Shown: piece after piece, positions 1 through 8,614 of the stretch
How the letters are laid out: every line of letters begins with the position of its first letter
Numbering within the stretch: position 1 is the stretch's first letter
NCBI GenBank assembly: GCA_020849425.1
Contig: JADLGH010000024.1
Span: 1-33,097, forward strand
Direction: 5' to 3'
Source of the DNA: Candidatus Dadabacteria bacterium
GTDB lineage: Bacteria; Desulfobacterota_D; UBA1144; Nemesobacterales; UBA2774
DNA: 33,097 bases
Translations under genes and position numbers: made by a program
The notes under the pieces: model-generated
The model's input: only the letters and a program-made list of their open reading frames with translations
Told to the model about the DNA's origin: nothing
Database searches by the model: none

Positions 1-508
1 CCCACATCGGATTTTTAACGCTCATCCACTCGATGTCTTCGGCGGGGCAAGTAAGGTGGTTAAAAGGGATAGACGACCGAGCGGTGCTATGAATTTCCAA
101 AGCTGCTACGTCGATATCCAGCACGCGTGGACACGTAGTGTCATTTTCGGCATAGCGCAGTAGTTGCCAGAGTCATTTGAAGTGCGTCAGGCGATAATAG
201 CAAGGATGGTGCTACTTCGAAAGTCGGCGGACACGGTCCGCACGGCCTGGAGGGGTATTGCTGCGCCGTTTGCACGGCTTGCAATGTTAAGGAATTCATG
301 GCGGATAACTGGCGGAAAACTGAATGGGTTCCTGCCTGTCCGGCTTCGCAAATCTAATGGCATTAAACAGGACAATTCCTCCTGGTTTTTGAAGGAGTGC
401 GAACGGCGCTTCGATGGAGGCTGCCACCAACAGCTTCCAAGCCGGCTAAAATACTGGTATAAACACTCTAAACACTAGCCCTTAAATGGAATAGCCCCTG
501 GAATTATT

Positions 509-1288
509 ATGAGATACCTTCTGAAAGCGCTTAAAATAGCGGGGTTCGCGCTGCTCGTGGTGACGTTCCTCGCGATATCGTTCGCCGTCGATCTCGCGGT
601 CAGGAACGAAAAATCGAAGCGCCTTTATTTCTCACGCATATCGTCCTTTTACATGAAAATGGCGCTCGCCGTTCTGGGCGTCCGGGTGAGGGTGATAAAC
701 CCGGAAAGGCTCGCACCCGGCCGCGGCTCGTTCATGGTGTGTAACCACCTCTCTTACATAGACGTATTCGCCATATCTTCGACAGTCCCTGCCGTATTCG
801 TCGCGAACTCGGAGCTCGAAGAGGCCTTCCTCCTCGGGACCATTATAAAATACTCGGGCGGGGTATTCGTCGAGAGGAGGGGACGCGCCCGGCTCCTCCG
901 GGACGTGGAAGGCATAACGGGCATGCTCGACCTCGGGCTGAACGTGGTCCTCTTCCCCGAGGGCACGACGTCCGACGGGAGCGGCGTTTCGCCGTTTAAG
1001 AGCTCCTTTCTCGCTGCCGCCGAGGGAAGGGAGGTTCTTCCACTCTGCATAAAGTACGGGACCGTCAACGGCGGGCCCGTAACGCCCGAGAACTCGCCGC
1101 TCGTCTATTACCATGGAGATATTACATTTTTCGAGCACTTTTTCAGGTTCCTCGGGCTCGAATCGGTCGCCGCCGAGCTCACGGCGCTGGGGCCGATAGA
1201 CACGCGCGGGCTTTCGAGGAAGGATATCTCCGATGCCGCATACAGGGAGATAAGCTCGTGCTATCTCGATGATACTTGTACCGGTTAA
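509..1288 (+). CDS. 1-acyl-sn-glycerol-3-phosphate acyltransferase (PlsC-like)
   Basis: N-terminal hydrophobic helix; acyltransferase motifs NHLSYIDV (NHxxxxD-like) and FPEGTTSDG. Confidence 0.85.
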   Translation: MRYLLKALKIAGFALLVVTFLAISFAVDLAVRNEKSKRLYFSRISSFYMKMALAVLGVRVRVINPERLAPGRGSFMVCNHLSYIDVFAISSTVPAVFVANSELEEAFLLGTIIKYSGGVFVERRGRARLLRDVEGITGMLDLGLNVVLFPEGTTSDGSGVSPFKSSFLAAAEGREVLPLCIKYGTVNGGPVTPENSPLVYYHGDITFFEHFFRFLGLESVAAELTALGPIDTRGLSRKDISDAAYREISSCYLDDTCTG

Positions 1289-1429
1289 ATCCCGCTATGT
1301 ATTTACGCAGGTTTATGTTATTCAGTTGTTATATCCGGGGAGGATGCAGACCCGTCGAAAGCTTGCCCTAATACTTTAGTTTGGTTATGATAGAAGCTCT
1401 TAAAGGGCAGTAATAAAGGAGAATTTCAA

Positions 1430-2596
1430 ATGGATTTGAAGTGGGCGAAGCGAATCGCGGACCTTCCGCCGTACCTTTTCGCGGAGATCGACGCCAAGAA
1501 AAACGAGATGAGGGCAAAGGGGATGGAGATAATCGACCTCGGCGTGGGCGACCCCGACATCCCGACCCCGGATTTCATAATAGAAGCGCTCAAAAAGGCC
1601 GCGGACGACCCCAGAAATCATCGCTATCCCTCGTACGAGGGCATGCCCGCTTACAGGGAGGCGGTGGCGGAGTGGTACAAGGAGCGTTTCGGCGTTTCGC
1701 TCAACCCCGCGACGGAGGCCGTCGCGCTCATAGGCTCGAAGGAGGGCATAGCCCATACGCCGCTCGCGTTTTTAGACCCGGGCGACGTCGGCCTCTACAC
1801 CGACCCCGGCTATCCCGTCTATCCGACGTCCATAAGCTTCGCGGGGGGTATGCCGCACGCGGTGCCGCTCCTTAAAGAAAACGGGTTCCTTCCCGACCTC
1901 GACGCCATACCCGAGGACGTAAAGCGGAAGGCGAAGATGTTTTTCGTGAATTACCCCAACAACCCGACGACGGCCGTGGCCGACGCGGACTTCTACAAGA
2001 GGCTCGTAGAGCTCGGGCAGAAGTACGACATACTCATCTGCCACGACGCCGCCTACACCGAAATCGCGTACGACGGATACGAGCCCTACAGCTTCCTTCA
2101 GTTCGACGGCGCGAAAGAAGTGGGGATCGAGTTTCATTCCCTGTCGAAAACGTTTAATATGACAGGATGGAGGATTGGTTTCGCCGTGGGCAGCCCGAAG
2201 GCCGTGGGAGGGCTCGGCAAGATCAAGACGAACATCGATTCCGGTGCTTTTCAGGCCGTGCAGGCGGCGGGCATAGAGGCGCTCAAGCACTACAAGCTCG
2301 GACTCGAAGACAGGAAGAAGATATTCCAGGAGCGGCGCGACATATTCTGCAAGGGACTCGACGAGGCGGGGCTCAGGTACGAGAAGCCCAGGGCGACCTT
2401 TTACGTATGGTTCGAGGTGCCCGAGGGCCTGACCTCGAAGGAATTTTCGGCGAAGCTCCTGACCGACACCGGTATAGTCGTAACGCCGGGCACGGGGTTC
2501 GGAAAGTACGGGGAAGGCTATGCGAGAGTTTCGACGACCTTCAGCACCGAGAAGATAATTCATGCGGTGGAAAGGCTGAAAGAGGTCAGATACTGA
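1430..2596 (+). CDS. dapL: LL-diaminopimelate aminotransferase (class I/II PLP aminotransferase)
   Basis: RYPSYEGMPAYREAVAEWY, IGSKEGIAHTPLAF, NYPNNPTTAVAD, SLSKTFNMTGWRIGFAVG motifs typical of DapL-type aminotransferases. Confidence 0.78.
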   Translation: MDLKWAKRIADLPPYLFAEIDAKKNEMRAKGMEIIDLGVGDPDIPTPDFIIEALKKAADDPRNHRYPSYEGMPAYREAVAEWYKERFGVSLNPATEAVALIGSKEGIAHTPLAFLDPGDVGLYTDPGYPVYPTSISFAGGMPHAVPLLKENGFLPDLDAIPEDVKRKAKMFFVNYPNNPTTAVADADFYKRLVELGQKYDILICHDAAYTEIAYDGYEPYSFLQFDGAKEVGIEFHSLSKTFNMTGWRIGFAVGSPKAVGGLGKIKTNIDSGAFQAVQAAGIEALKHYKLGLEDRKKIFQERRDIFCKGLDEAGLRYEKPRATFYVWFEVPEGLTSKEFSAKLLTDTGIVVTPGTGFGKYGEGYARVSTTFSTEKIIHAVERLKEVRY

Positions 2597-2633
2597 CCCC
2601 TTTCCCAAACGAAAAGGCGGCGGGAAATTAGAA

Positions 2634-4175
2634 GTGGAATATTTTATTTTAACTTCTAAAATCGTAATAACCCTGCTTTACACGCTAACCCTTATACTCC
2701 TCTGCATTTTCGGCCTTCACAGGTATTACCTCTCGTACCTTTACGGCAGGTGCAAGAATAAAAAGCCCGTTCCGAAAGAGAGGTTCAAAGTCCTTCCGAA
2801 GGTTACCGTGCAGCTTCCCATATATAACGAGATGTACGTCGTCGAGCGTCTCGTCGATTCGGTAAGCAGAATCGACTATCCGAAGGACCTCATGGAGATA
2901 CAGATACTCGACGATTCCACCGACAGGCCGGCCGAAATCGCCGCCGCGTGCGCCGAAAGGTACAGGGCCGAGGGTTTTAACATAAAGCATATACACAGGG
3001 AGAACAGGCAGGGGTACAAGGCGGGGGCCCTCCGCGAAGGGCTCGAAAAGGCCGAGGGGGAGCTCGTAGCGGTGTTCGACGCCGATTTCATGCCGCCTCC
3101 GGAATTCCTGAAAAACACGGTGGACTTCTTCACCGACCCCGGGGTCGGCATGGTGCAGGTGAGGTGGGGCCACGTTAACCTCGATTACTCGAATCTCACG
3201 AAGGCGCAGTCCATACTCCTCGACGGCCACTTCGTCATCGAGCAGACGTCCCGATTCAACCAGGGCATGTTCTTTAACTTCAACGGCACGGCGGGCGTGA
3301 TACGAAAGGAATGCATAGAGTCCTCGGGCGGCTGGCAGCACGATACCCTCACCGAAGACCTCGACCTCAGCTACAGGGCGCAGCTCGCCGGGTGGAGGCT
3401 CGTATACGTGAAGGACATGACGGCGGACGCCGAGCTCCCCGTGGACATGAACGCGTTTAAGAGCCAGCAGCACAGGTGGGCCAAGGGCGGCGTCCAGACG
3501 GCGATAAAGCTCTTACCAAGGATATTCAGGGATAAGAATCTTCCTTTCAGGGTGAAGCTCGAAGCCTTCTTCCATCTCTTCGGCAATATTTCTTATCTGC
3601 TCCTCCTCCTGCTCTTCCTACTCATGTTCCCGGTGGCGCTCTTCTGGAGGCATCTCGAATGGGAAAGCAGTATCGTCCTCAACATCTTCGCTATCACCGC
3701 AGGAACGCTGAGCTTCGTCCTATTCTATATAATCACGGTGAAGGAAGTTCACGGCAAGAGGTGGCTCGGCTACCTCAAATACGTCCCGCTCGCGATTTCC
3801 ATAGGGGCGGGCATGGCGGTCAATAATTCGAAGGCCGTGCTGGAGGCCCTCCTCGGCAAGACCTCCGAGTTCCGGAGGACGCCGAAGTTCGCCGTCACTT
3901 CCCGCGGAGACAACTGGCGCTCGCGGAGCTACGTCGCCTCGAAGGAGCTAACCGCGATAGTCGAAATAGTGTTCGGGCTCTTCTTCACGGTCCAAACGGT
4001 TTTCGCCCTGTACATGGGTTACCTTCCGTGGATACCCTTTCTTCTTCTCATACAATTCGGCTTTTTCTACACGGGGCTTCTCTCCATACTCCACGGCTCC
4101 GGCAAAAAGGGCATTCCGGCCGGCGTGAACGCCATCATACCGGAGCCCGCGCTCCCGAGGGATAAGGAATTCTGA
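2634..4175 (+). CDS. membrane glycosyltransferase family 2 (cellulose synthase/ceramide glucosyltransferase-like), GTG start
   Basis: VTVQLPIYNE, DDSTD, FDADFMPP, TEDLDLSYRAQLAGW, QQHRWAKGG plus multiple TM segments; GTG at 2634. Confidence 0.85.
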   Translation: MEYFILTSKIVITLLYTLTLILLCIFGLHRYYLSYLYGRCKNKKPVPKERFKVLPKVTVQLPIYNEMYVVERLVDSVSRIDYPKDLMEIQILDDSTDRPAEIAAACAERYRAEGFNIKHIHRENRQGYKAGALREGLEKAEGELVAVFDADFMPPPEFLKNTVDFFTDPGVGMVQVRWGHVNLDYSNLTKAQSILLDGHFVIEQTSRFNQGMFFNFNGTAGVIRKECIESSGGWQHDTLTEDLDLSYRAQLAGWRLVYVKDMTADAELPVDMNAFKSQQHRWAKGGVQTAIKLLPRIFRDKNLPFRVKLEAFFHLFGNISYLLLLLLFLLMFPVALFWRHLEWESSIVLNIFAITAGTLSFVLFYIITVKEVHGKRWLGYLKYVPLAISIGAGMAVNNSKAVLEALLGKTSEFRRTPKFAVTSRGDNWRSRSYVASKELTAIVEIVFGLFFTVQTVFALYMGYLPWIPFLLLIQFGFFYTGLLSILHGSGKKGIPAGVNAIIPEPALPRDKEF

Positions 4176-4283
4176 CGGCGCCCGGCGGCGGGCGGCCCGT
4201 TTATTCGCCCCGGTGTATACACGGCGGGCGTCATCGTGTATGTTGCATCTAACCGGGATTTCGAGAGAGGCATGAATATATAA

Positions 4284-5042
4284 ATGAGGGTGTGCACGCT
4301 TGCGAGCGGTAGCTCGGGAAACTCCCTCTACATAGAATGCGGCGCGACAAGGATACTCGTCGACGCCGGTATCAGCCGGAGACAGATGACCCAGAGGCTG
4401 GCGGCCATAGGGGTCTCGCTCTCGGATATAGACGCCGTCGTCGTGACGCACGAGCATTCGGACCACACGACGTCCCTCCCGCGGCTCGGCCTCCCGGCCT
4501 ACGTCGCCTCGGCGACGGCTCATCTATGGAGGGAGAAGATCCCGGAGCTAGTCGAGTTCGAGAGCGACAGGCCGTTTACGATAAAGGACCTTTACATCAC
4601 GCCCTTTTCGGTCCCCCACGATGCGCTCGACCCCGTGGGATTTACGATAGAGGCGGGAAACGGCTCCAAAATAGGCATAGCGACCGACATAGGGACGGCG
4701 ACGTCTCTCGTAAGGGAGAGGCTAAGGGGCTGCACCGCGCTCGTACTAGAGTTCAATCACGACCCGGAGATACTCCTTTACAGCCACTACCCGTGGGACC
4801 TCAAGCAGAGGATAAAGGGCCGCCTCGGCCATCTATCGAACGGCCAGGCGTCTGAGCTCCTGGGTACGCTCATCCACCACGGGCTGAGGCGCGTCGTGCT
4901 CGCCCACCTGAGCCAGGTCAACAACAGGCCCGAGGTCGCATACGAGTCGGCGTTCGGGGTTTTAAGGAAAGCCGGCGGCGAGTCGGACATAGCGATATCC
5001 GTCGCGCCCAGAAAACAAGCAGGGGAGGTATTCGGAATTTGA
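4284..5042 (+). CDS. MBL-fold metallo-hydrolase (YycJ-like)
   Basis: CTLASGSSGNSLYIE, THEHSDHTTSLPRL, FSVPHDALDPVGFTI; metallo-beta-lactamase HxHxDH signature. Confidence 0.85.
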   Translation: MRVCTLASGSSGNSLYIECGATRILVDAGISRRQMTQRLAAIGVSLSDIDAVVVTHEHSDHTTSLPRLGLPAYVASATAHLWREKIPELVEFESDRPFTIKDLYITPFSVPHDALDPVGFTIEAGNGSKIGIATDIGTATSLVRERLRGCTALVLEFNHDPEILLYSHYPWDLKQRIKGRLGHLSNGQASELLGTLIHHGLRRVVLAHLSQVNNRPEVAYESAFGVLRKAGGESDIAISVAPRKQAGEVFGI

Positions 5043-6331
5043 TAGAGAGATATTCGAGGCCCGAGATGTCGGCCATATGGACGGACGAGGCCAAGTACAA
5101 CAACTGGCTCAAGGTGGAGATCGCCGTTTGCGAGGCTTGGGCCAAGTACGGGCGCATACCGAAGAGCGCCGTCAAGGTGATAAAAAAGAAGGCGGGGTTC
5201 GAGGTCGTCAGGATTAACGAGCTCGAAAAGGAGCTGAAGCACGACGTCATATCGTTCCTGACGTCCGTTTCGGAGCACGTCGGCGAGGAGGCGAGATTCA
5301 TACACCTGGGCCTTACGTCGTCGGACGTTCTCGACACGGCCTTCGCGCTTCAGTTGAGGGACGCTTCCGACATACTGGTAAAGGACCTGAAACAGGTAGC
5401 GAAAATACTGAAAAAACTGGCGTACAAGTACAAGGACACGCCGATGGTGGGAAGGACCCACGGCATCCACGCCGAGCCCAAGACCATGGGGCTCGTCTTC
5501 GCGCTGTGGTACGACGAGATGAAGCGGAACACGGAGCGCATGAAGAGGGCGCGCGAGGTCGTAAGCGTCGGCAAGATATCGGGCGCCGTGGGCACGTTCG
5601 CTAACGTCCCGCCCGAGATCGAGGAGGACGCGTGCAAGAGGCTCGGGCTCAGGGCCGCTCCGATATCGACGCAGATCGTACAGCGGGACATACACGCGGA
5701 ATTTTTCGTGACGCTTGCCATAATCGCGTCCGGCGTGGAGAAGATCGCGACAGAGATAAGGCACTTTCAGAGGACCGAGGTTTTAGAGCTCGAAGAGCCG
5801 TTCACGCACGGACAGAAAGGGTCGTCGGCGATGCCGCACAAGAGAAACCCCGTACTTTCCGAGAACCTCTCCGGGCTCGCGCGGCTCGTAAGGTCTTACG
5901 CGCTTCCGGCGCTGGAAAACATTCCGCTCTGGCACGAGAGGGACATAAGCCATTCGTCGGTCGAAAGGGTGATCGGCCCGGACGGGACGATTCTCCTCGA
6001 CTTCATGCTGACGAGGCTTGCGGGCCTGCTCGACGGACTTCAGGTCTACCCCGAGAACATGAAACGAAACCTCTGGCTGACCCGAGGGCTCATATTCTCG
6101 CAGAAGGTGCTCTTAAAGCTCGTCGAGAAGGGGCTTTCGAGGGAGGACGCCTACAGGCTCGTCCAGGAAAACGCCATGAGGACGTGGAGGGGGGAGGGGG
6201 ACTTCAGGGAGCTCCTCTCGGGGGACAGGGCCGTGTCCGCCGCCCTCACGCCCGGCGAGCTCGACGAATGCTTTGACGAAACGGCCGATTTAAAGAATGT
6301 CGATCGCATATTCGAAAGGGTGTTTGCATAG
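5039..6331 (+). CDS. purB: adenylosuccinate lyase, TTG start overlapping the upstream stop codon
   Basis: MIERYSRPEMSAIWTDEAKYNNWL..., SSAMPHKRNPVLSENL fumarase/lyase signature. Confidence 0.93.
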   Translation: MIERYSRPEMSAIWTDEAKYNNWLKVEIAVCEAWAKYGRIPKSAVKVIKKKAGFEVVRINELEKELKHDVISFLTSVSEHVGEEARFIHLGLTSSDVLDTAFALQLRDASDILVKDLKQVAKILKKLAYKYKDTPMVGRTHGIHAEPKTMGLVFALWYDEMKRNTERMKRAREVVSVGKISGAVGTFANVPPEIEEDACKRLGLRAAPISTQIVQRDIHAEFFVTLAIIASGVEKIATEIRHFQRTEVLELEEPFTHGQKGSSAMPHKRNPVLSENLSGLARLVRSYALPALENIPLWHERDISHSSVERVIGPDGTILLDFMLTRLAGLLDGLQVYPENMKRNLWLTRGLIFSQKVLLKLVEKGLSREDAYRLVQENAMRTWRGEGDFRELLSGDRAVSAALTPGELDECFDETADLKNVDRIFERVFA

Positions 6332-6386
6332 ACCAAAATCTAATGATTATAGATAGAAGCGGCTGATTTAAGCCCTCGTTTTTTTA

Positions 6387-6414
6387 TTGCATTATAAACA
6401 TTCAGTGGTATAGT
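6387..6414 (+). promoter_or_regulatory. candidate sigma70 promoter TTGCAT-N16-TATAGT upstream of the DsbA-like gene
   Basis: Read by eye; about 30 bp upstream of the AAGGAGG/ATG of the 6445 CDS. Confidence 0.45.
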
Positions 6415-6444
6415 TTTAGCTAATCTATACCCAAGGAGGCAAGT

Positions 6445-7569
6445 ATGAGATTTAGATTTTTATCTCTTGCAATACTATCTATTACTTTCCTGATAGTAAG
6501 TGCGGCTGCTTATGCGCAGCAGATTTCCAAGGAAGAGAACGAAAGACTCCAGGAGTTCTTCAAGAACAGGTTCGGGGTGAATATACCGTCCGACAGCAAG
6601 ATAGAGATCGAGGGCTTCGAGAAGAGCTCGGTCGGCGATCTCAAGTCCGGTAAGTTCGTCATCAACTCGGCGGCAGGCGCCCAGGAAGTTCCCTTCGTCA
6701 TCGGCGGCGACGGCAAGTACATCCTTATGGGCAACGTGGTCGATACGAAGGAATTCGAGGCCACTCCGATAAAGGGTATAAAGAAGGGTGCGGTGCCGAT
6801 CCCGAGGGGCGATTTCCCCCTTCTCATGACCGACGACGGAAAGTATCTCATAATCAACAGCGAGATCGTCGATACGGGAACGTTCAAGGAGTCGGAGCTG
6901 AAGGGCTTTAGGGGCGGCTCTTTCGTAATGGGCGGATCGCAGCAGGTGCCGGTATTTATAAGCGATAACGGTCAGTATCTCGTCCTCGGCACCGAGATAA
7001 TGGACACCACCATAGACCCCCATCAGGAGATCATGGAAAAGATTTCTCTCGAGGGTGTGCCGGTCAAGGGCAACAAGGACGCCAAGGTCGTGGTCGTCGA
7101 GTATTCCGACTTCCAGTGCCCGTTCTGCAAGAGGGGCAAGGACATGCTTCCCGACATACTGAAAACGTATGAAGGCAAGATAAGCATCTCCTACAAGCAG
7201 CTTCCACTCCGAAACCACAACTGGGCAATGCCCGCGGCCATAGCGTCCGAATGCGCATACCAGCAGGGTAACGACAAGTTCTGGGAAATGCACGACAAGC
7301 TCTTCGACAACCAGAAGCAGATAACCCTCGAAAATTCCGAGCAGAAGTTCAACCAGTTCGCAAAGGAGATCGGGCTCGACACCAAGAAGTTCGATACGTG
7401 CATCGATTCGCCCGAGACAAAGGCCAAGGTCGAGAAGGATGTCGCAGAGGCGACGGCTATAGGCGTTCAGTCCACGCCGACCTTCGTCGTGAACGGCATG
7501 ATAGTCCCGGGTGCGAACCCGGAGGGCCTTAAATCTGCGATCGATATCAAGCTTTCGCAGGATTCGTAA
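6445..7569 (+). CDS. DsbA-family (DsbC/G-like) thiol oxidoreductase with signal peptide and triplicated N-terminal domain
   Basis: Signal peptide to AYAQQ; YSDFQCPFCKRGKDMLP active site (CPFC); GVQSTPTFVVNG cis-Pro region. Confidence 0.88.
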   Translation: MRFRFLSLAILSITFLIVSAAAYAQQISKEENERLQEFFKNRFGVNIPSDSKIEIEGFEKSSVGDLKSGKFVINSAAGAQEVPFVIGGDGKYILMGNVVDTKEFEATPIKGIKKGAVPIPRGDFPLLMTDDGKYLIINSEIVDTGTFKESELKGFRGGSFVMGGSQQVPVFISDNGQYLVLGTEIMDTTIDPHQEIMEKISLEGVPVKGNKDAKVVVVEYSDFQCPFCKRGKDMLPDILKTYEGKISISYKQLPLRNHNWAMPAAIASECAYQQGNDKFWEMHDKLFDNQKQITLENSEQKFNQFAKEIGLDTKKFDTCIDSPETKAKVEKDVAEATAIGVQSTPTFVVNGMIVPGANPEGLKSAIDIKLSQDS

Positions 7570-7594
7570 ACGTTAAATCAAGACCACAAACGGT

Positions 7595-7665
7595 GCGTCC
7601 TATCCCGAAACAGCCGACGCCAGGCAGGGCCGGTGTTACGGGGTAGGGCGCATTTTTTTATTTTT
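7595..7665 (+). terminator. Rho-independent terminator with long stem after the DsbA-like gene
   Basis: GCGTCCTATCCC (7595-7606) pairs with GGGGTAGGGCGC (7640-7651) over 12 bp with 2 G-U pairs, followed by ATTTTTTTATTTTT. Confidence 0.8.
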
Positions 7666-7704
7666 AGCGTATCTTCTATATAATATTTCTTCCGGCAGGC
7701 AAAA

Positions 7705-8607
7705 ATGAAGTGCCCAACTTGCGGATACAACAGCTTCGATCACCTGGACACCTGCAGGAAATGCGGTTCCCCGCTAAAGGGCGACCCACGGATCAGGCCC
7801 GTGATCGGCAACGTCGCTGAAGACGAATACGAGCCCCGGCCCCGGGCCCGGCCCGAATATACGCCCGGAAAAGACCCTCAGCCGGACGAATTCCTCGACA
7901 TCCCGATAAATGAAGGCCGTTCCCCTTCCGGGCGCGGAACCGAAGAAGGCGCCCCGGAAACACGGCAGCGCAGGCAAGGTGAGCAGCCCGATCTGTTTCG
8001 TGAATCGGAAGCCGCATCGGGCGTCTCTAATGAATCGGTGGAGGAAGAGCCGGACCCCCTGGAAGAGGGCAGGCCCGAAGACTGGCTGCCCCCGGGCCAG
8101 GGCGGCGCGGATAGAGGGGATAGATACGAGGACCCCTTTGCCGAAGACGAGCCATATACGGAGCCCGGAGCCGCGTATCGCGGACGCGAGGCCGACGAGG
8201 TCTACAACCTGGCCGGATTCCTCCCGCGGGCGGCGGCGTTTCTTATAGACATCGCAGTGATAGCGGTGATAGCATACATTACGCTGAAAATAAGCTTCGT
8301 GGTTGCAGGCGTCGGCGGAGGGGCCCCGGGCATGAATTATCTGTACCCGGTTCTTTTTCTTCTCGCCTCCACGTACTTTATTTTTCTTCACGCCCTCGGC
8401 GGGAAGACCATAGGAAAGATGCTGATGGGCATAAGACTCATAAACGACGAGGGGGGAGACGTCGGGATATGGGACGCGTTTTTGAGGTGGTTCGGCTATT
8501 TTATCTCGGCGGCCGTTATGCTGGCCGGATTCTTCTGGGCGATATTCGATTCGGAAGGGCAGGCGTGGCACGATAAGATGGCCGGGACTTACGTCGTAAA
8601 GGATTAA
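7705..8607 (+). CDS. zinc-ribbon plus RDD-family membrane protein
   Basis: MKCPTCGYNSFDHLDTCRKCGSPL zinc ribbon; long acidic low-complexity linker; C-terminal RDD-like domain (LAGFLPRAAAFLIDIAVI...GGKTIGKMLMGIRLIN...AWHDKMAGTYVV). Confidence 0.8.
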   Translation: MKCPTCGYNSFDHLDTCRKCGSPLKGDPRIRPVIGNVAEDEYEPRPRARPEYTPGKDPQPDEFLDIPINEGRSPSGRGTEEGAPETRQRRQGEQPDLFRESEAASGVSNESVEEEPDPLEEGRPEDWLPPGQGGADRGDRYEDPFAEDEPYTEPGAAYRGREADEVYNLAGFLPRAAAFLIDIAVIAVIAYITLKISFVVAGVGGGAPGMNYLYPVLFLLASTYFIFLHALGGKTIGKMLMGIRLINDEGGDVGIWDAFLRWFGYFISAAVMLAGFFWAIFDSEGQAWHDKMAGTYVVKD

Positions 8608-8614
8608 AACGTAA

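Noticed and set aside
164-478. 104-aa ORF near the left edge as a real gene
   Set aside because: TTG-initiated, no convincing RBS, no family resemblance and competing open frames on the other strand; left unannotated.
1772-2608. 278-aa minus-strand ORF opposite dapL
   Set aside because: Antisense shadow of an aminotransferase with strong conserved motifs.
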